NCBI GenBank assembly: GCA_013816645.1
Contig: JACDEC010000199.1
Span: 1-6,084, forward strand
Length of the DNA: 6,084 nt
Direction of reading: 5' to 3'
Source of the DNA: Planctomycetota bacterium
GTDB lineage: Bacteria > Planctomycetota > UBA11346
Below the pieces are notes generated by a model. That model searched no databases. It saw nothing but the letters and a program-made list of their open reading frames with translations, and was not told the origin of the DNA. Position 1 is the stretch's first letter, and each line of letters opens with the position of its first letter. This document shows positions 4,080 to 6,084 of this stretch, piece after piece. A program made the position numbers and the translations under genes.

Positions 4080-5684
4080 ATGACGACCAGCAACACCCCC
4101 GGGGAACCCCAGGCTCAGCCGCCTGCCCCGTTCGATCCCCGGCGCGCGCAGCGCGACGACCGGACCCCGCCGCCACGGCCGCCGAGCACGTGGTTGGAGC
4201 CCATCGCCGAATACCCGGACGTCCCCGAGGACGAGCCGGAACCGTTCGCGCCGCCCCCGGCCCTGGAGGACGACGACGTGGTGGTTCTGGAGGACGACCC
4301 CCAGCCCGCCGAGCGCGACCACATCGACCCCCAGACCCAGGCCAGCCCGGTCACCGCGGGGCGCCGGACCGGAACCCCGAACCGGGTGCGCCGGCTGGCC
4401 ACGCCAGCCGAGGTCGCCCAGCGCGGGGCGACCTACACCCCGCAGCAACGGCTGCTGATCCTGGACACGTGGCAGCGCTCCGGCCTGCCGGCCGGCGACT
4501 ACGCGCCGCTGGTCGGGGTGTCGAAGCACACCCTGTACGCCTGGAAGGCGAAGTTCGAAGCCGACGGCCCGGCCGGGCTGTGCGAGCGTAAGCGCGGCCG
4601 GGAATCGGGCAGCCGGCTGCCCGACGTGGTGAAGCGGGCGATCCTGCTGATGAAAGAACACAACCCCGACTGGGGCATCGAACGGATCAGCGACGTGCTG
4701 ATGCGCTCCGATGGCTTCGCGGCGTCCGCCAACGCCGTAGCCCGCGTGCTCAAAGAGGCGGGGTGCGAACCGGTGTCGGTCCCGACCCGGCCGCACAAAG
4801 ACCATGTGCGCTCGTTCGAGCGCGCGCGGCCGAACCAGCTGTGGCAGACCGACCTGTTCACGTTCATGCTCAAACGCCAGAACCAGCGCGTCTACCTGGT
4901 CGCCTTCCTCGACGACCATAGCCGATACGTGGTGTCCTACGCCCTGCACGCCAGCCAATCGAGCTCGCTGGTGATCGAAGCGCTGCGTGCCGGGATCGCG
5001 TCGTACGGTGCCCCGGAAGAAGTCCTGACGGACAACGGGTCGCAGTACGTGACCTGGCGGGGGACGTCGGCGTTCCAGCATGAATGCCGGAAGCGCGGCA
5101 TCCGCCAGATCGTGGCGACTCCGCGCCATCCGCAGACGCTGGGGAAGACCGAACGCTTCTGGGGGACGTTGTGGCGTGAATGCGCCGAAGCCGCGGTATT
5201 CACCGATCTCGGCGATGCCCGTATCCGCATCGGGCACTTCATCGATTACTACAACTTCCAGCGGCCCCATCAGGGCATCGGCGGTCTGGCGCCGGCCGAC
5301 CGCTTCTTCGGCGCGGCGCCGACCATGCTCTCGACGCTGAAGGAACGGGTGGCGGCGAACGCCGTGGAGATCGCCCGGCACGGCGCGCCCAAGACGCCGT
5401 TCTATCTCGCCGGCAACGTCAACGGCCAGTCGGTCAGCGTGCACTCCGCCGGCGACCGGTTGCTGATGAAGACCGGCACCGGGCAGCCGGTGGAAGTCTC
5501 GCTCGGGGGCGGCGCCCCACCGGCGCAGCCGTTGCCGGAACCGGTCGCCGCGCACGGGGTGCCCGCATCGCCCTGGGAGGGTGCTCCGCGCACGCCGCCA
5601 CCCGGGATCTCTGCCGTCGACGCGCTGTTCACCGATCCGTTGCTGGTGCCCGGTGACGCGCCGGTCACGGGAGGTGCGCCGTGA
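4080..5684 (+). CDS. DDE transposase with integrase core (IS481-like)
   Basis: A 534-residue transposase. Residues 1-100 are a proline- and acid-rich, probably disordered extension (for example DVPEDEPEPF and EDDDVVVLEDD). A helix-turn-helix follows at about 120-165 (PQQRLLILDTWQRSGLPAGD, GVSKHTLYAWK), then a second helical DNA-binding region at about 178-228. The RNase H-fold rve domain spans about 250-410 with D258 in LWQTDLF, D318 in LTDNGSQY and E358 in LGKTERFWGTL, and the family motif YYNFQRPHQGIGGLAP. At 441-475 a small beta-rich segment (FYLAGNVNGQSVSVHSAGDR) is typical of this transposase group, and a proline-rich tail ends the protein. It is longer than common IS481 transposases because of both tails. 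All catalytic residues are present. AGGAG at 4069-4073 supports the ATG at 4080. The stop overlaps the next gene's GTG. Confidence 0.92.
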   Translation: MTTSNTPGEPQAQPPAPFDPRRAQRDDRTPPPRPPSTWLEPIAEYPDVPEDEPEPFAPPPALEDDDVVVLEDDPQPAERDHIDPQTQASPVTAGRRTGTPNRVRRLATPAEVAQRGATYTPQQRLLILDTWQRSGLPAGDYAPLVGVSKHTLYAWKAKFEADGPAGLCERKRGRESGSRLPDVVKRAILLMKEHNPDWGIERISDVLMRSDGFAASANAVARVLKEAGCEPVSVPTRPHKDHVRSFERARPNQLWQTDLFTFMLKRQNQRVYLVAFLDDHSRYVVSYALHASQSSSLVIEALRAGIASYGAPEEVLTDNGSQYVTWRGTSAFQHECRKRGIRQIVATPRHPQTLGKTERFWGTLWRECAEAAVFTDLGDARIRIGHFIDYYNFQRPHQGIGGLAPADRFFGAAPTMLSTLKERVAANAVEIARHGAPKTPFYLAGNVNGQSVSVHSAGDRLLMKTGTGQPVEVSLGGGAPPAQPLPEPVAAHGVPASPWEGAPRTPPPGISAVDALFTDPLLVPGDAPVTGGAP

Positions 5685-6084
5685 CCGCCGCGGTAGCCGT
5701 TCCGGCAGCGGAGCAGGCTCCGGGAGCAGCGACGGCTCCGGCGCCGCGACGGGGTCGTCCGCGTGGCAGCACAAACCGGCCGCGCGTCCCGGAACCGGCC
5801 ATCTGCCCGCGCACCCGCACCATCGCGATCGGGATCCTCGACGTGCTCGGCGGCACCCGCTCTCCCAGCGACGTCGCCACCGCGTTGGGGATCTCGGTCG
5901 CGCGGTACTACATGCTCGAAGCCCAGGGCATTGCCGGCCTGGTCAACGCGTGCGCGCCCAAAGCGATCGGGCCGCAGCCGAATGACCGGCGGGAACTGGA
6001 ACACCTGCGCACGCAGGTGAACCAGCTCACCCAGGCGCTGTCGCGCCAACAGGCGCTCACGCGGGCCGCGCAGCGCTCCATGGG
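5681..6084 (+). CDS. Coupled accessory DNA-binding protein of the element (partial)
   Basis: Open from a GTG at 5681 to the right edge, 134 codons plus two bases. GGAGG at 5670-5674 lies six bases upstream, and the GTG overlaps the transposase TGA (GTGA, 5681-5684), so translation is probably coupled. The N-terminus is alanine-proline rich. Residues 22-35 (PRRGRPRGSTNRPR) match an AT-hook, which binds the minor groove. Residues about 45-92 form a likely helix-turn-helix (TIAIGILDVLGG, SPSDVATALGISVARYYMLE). From about 101 a charged heptad-like stretch (RRELEHLRTQVNQLTQALSR) suggests a coiled coil and oligomerisation. No catalytic residues are seen. I recall similar proteins only as companions of such transposases and know no established function. 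A regulator, end-binding or targeting subunit are possible. The C-terminus is outside the window. Confidence 0.8.
   Translation, partial: MTAAVAVPAAEQAPGAATAPAPRRGRPRGSTNRPRVPEPAICPRTRTIAIGILDVLGGTRSPSDVATALGISVARYYMLEAQGIAGLVNACAPKAIGPQPNDRRELEHLRTQVNQLTQALSRQQALTRAAQRSM

Larger units (their letters stand above)
3982..6084 (+). mobile_element. Left part of a two-gene DDE transposable element
   Basis: The proposed left end is 5'-TGTAGCCCTCGCCGAAATTC at 3982, where the PIN relic's homology stops. TGT termini are usual for IS3/IS481-type elements. Two similar motifs, GCCGAAAT (3992-3999) and GCCTGAAAT (4015-4023), lie just inside and could be transposase-binding sites. The element holds the transposase and the coupled accessory gene and continues beyond the right edge. 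Hence the right end, terminal inverted repeat and target duplication cannot be checked here. The left boundary is an inference from the interrupted gene; the presence of an element is secure. Confidence 0.6.

Noticed and set aside
3670..4176. An intact minus-strand PIN-domain gene of 168 codons
   Set aside because: Only the middle part is PIN-like. The first 65 codons come from the mobile element and the last 30 or so are out of frame with the true C-terminus, so it is a pseudogene.
4059..5774. A long minus-strand open frame of 571 codons
   Set aside because: It is antisense to the transposase, whose DDE motifs are intact. Its product is arginine-, glycine- and proline-rich with no family pattern, as expected from GC-rich antisense frames.
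1..6084. CRISPR arrays, tRNA, rRNA or riboswitches
   Set aside because: No regularly spaced repeats, no cloverleaf with a CCA end and no conserved RNA core were seen on reading both strands.

Overview
The window is GC-rich (roughly two thirds G+C by eye) with dense, strongly GC3-biased genes, and it has the look of an accessory or mobile-element region of a GC-rich bacterium. The gene families suggest Planctomycetes or a similar lineage rich in such transposases and toxin-antitoxin genes, but there is no rRNA, tRNA or housekeeping marker, so this placement is only a guess.

Layout: (1) 1-333, minus strand: the N-terminal 111 residues of an integrase-core (rve) transposase that runs off the left edge. 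(2) 542-1193, plus strand: a complete toxin-antitoxin pair, an MntA-type minimal nucleotidyltransferase antitoxin overlapping a HepT-type HEPN RNase toxin with an intact R-x4-H-x-Y motif. (3) 1288-2897, plus strand: two genes overlapping by ATGA, a DUF7309/DUF6930-like protein and a helical protein resembling proteins found beside SWIM zinc-finger genes, possibly C-terminally truncated. (4) 2898-3323: an inverted repeat, then a frameshifted 3' relic of a HipA-type toxin kinase gene on the minus strand. (5) 3324-3635: a second MntA-like gene, about 70% identical to the first, without a HEPN partner. (6) 3702-3981, minus strand: the 3' half of a PIN-domain (VapC-like) gene, frameshifted and cut at its 5' side. 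(7) 3982 to the right edge: the left part of a transposable element whose putative TGT end abuts the PIN relic. It carries a 534-aa DDE transposase with a hairpin over its ribosome binding site, and a translationally coupled second gene encoding an AT-hook/HTH/coiled-coil protein, cut by the right edge.

Overall this is a patchwork of toxin-antitoxin genes in different states of decay (one complete pair, one orphan antitoxin, two toxin relics) between two unrelated transposase genes. The only obviously cooperating sets are MntA with HepT, perhaps the two coupled DUF genes, and the two genes of the right-hand element. The least familiar part is the two-gene element with its putative SD-sequestering hairpin and DNA-binding accessory protein.
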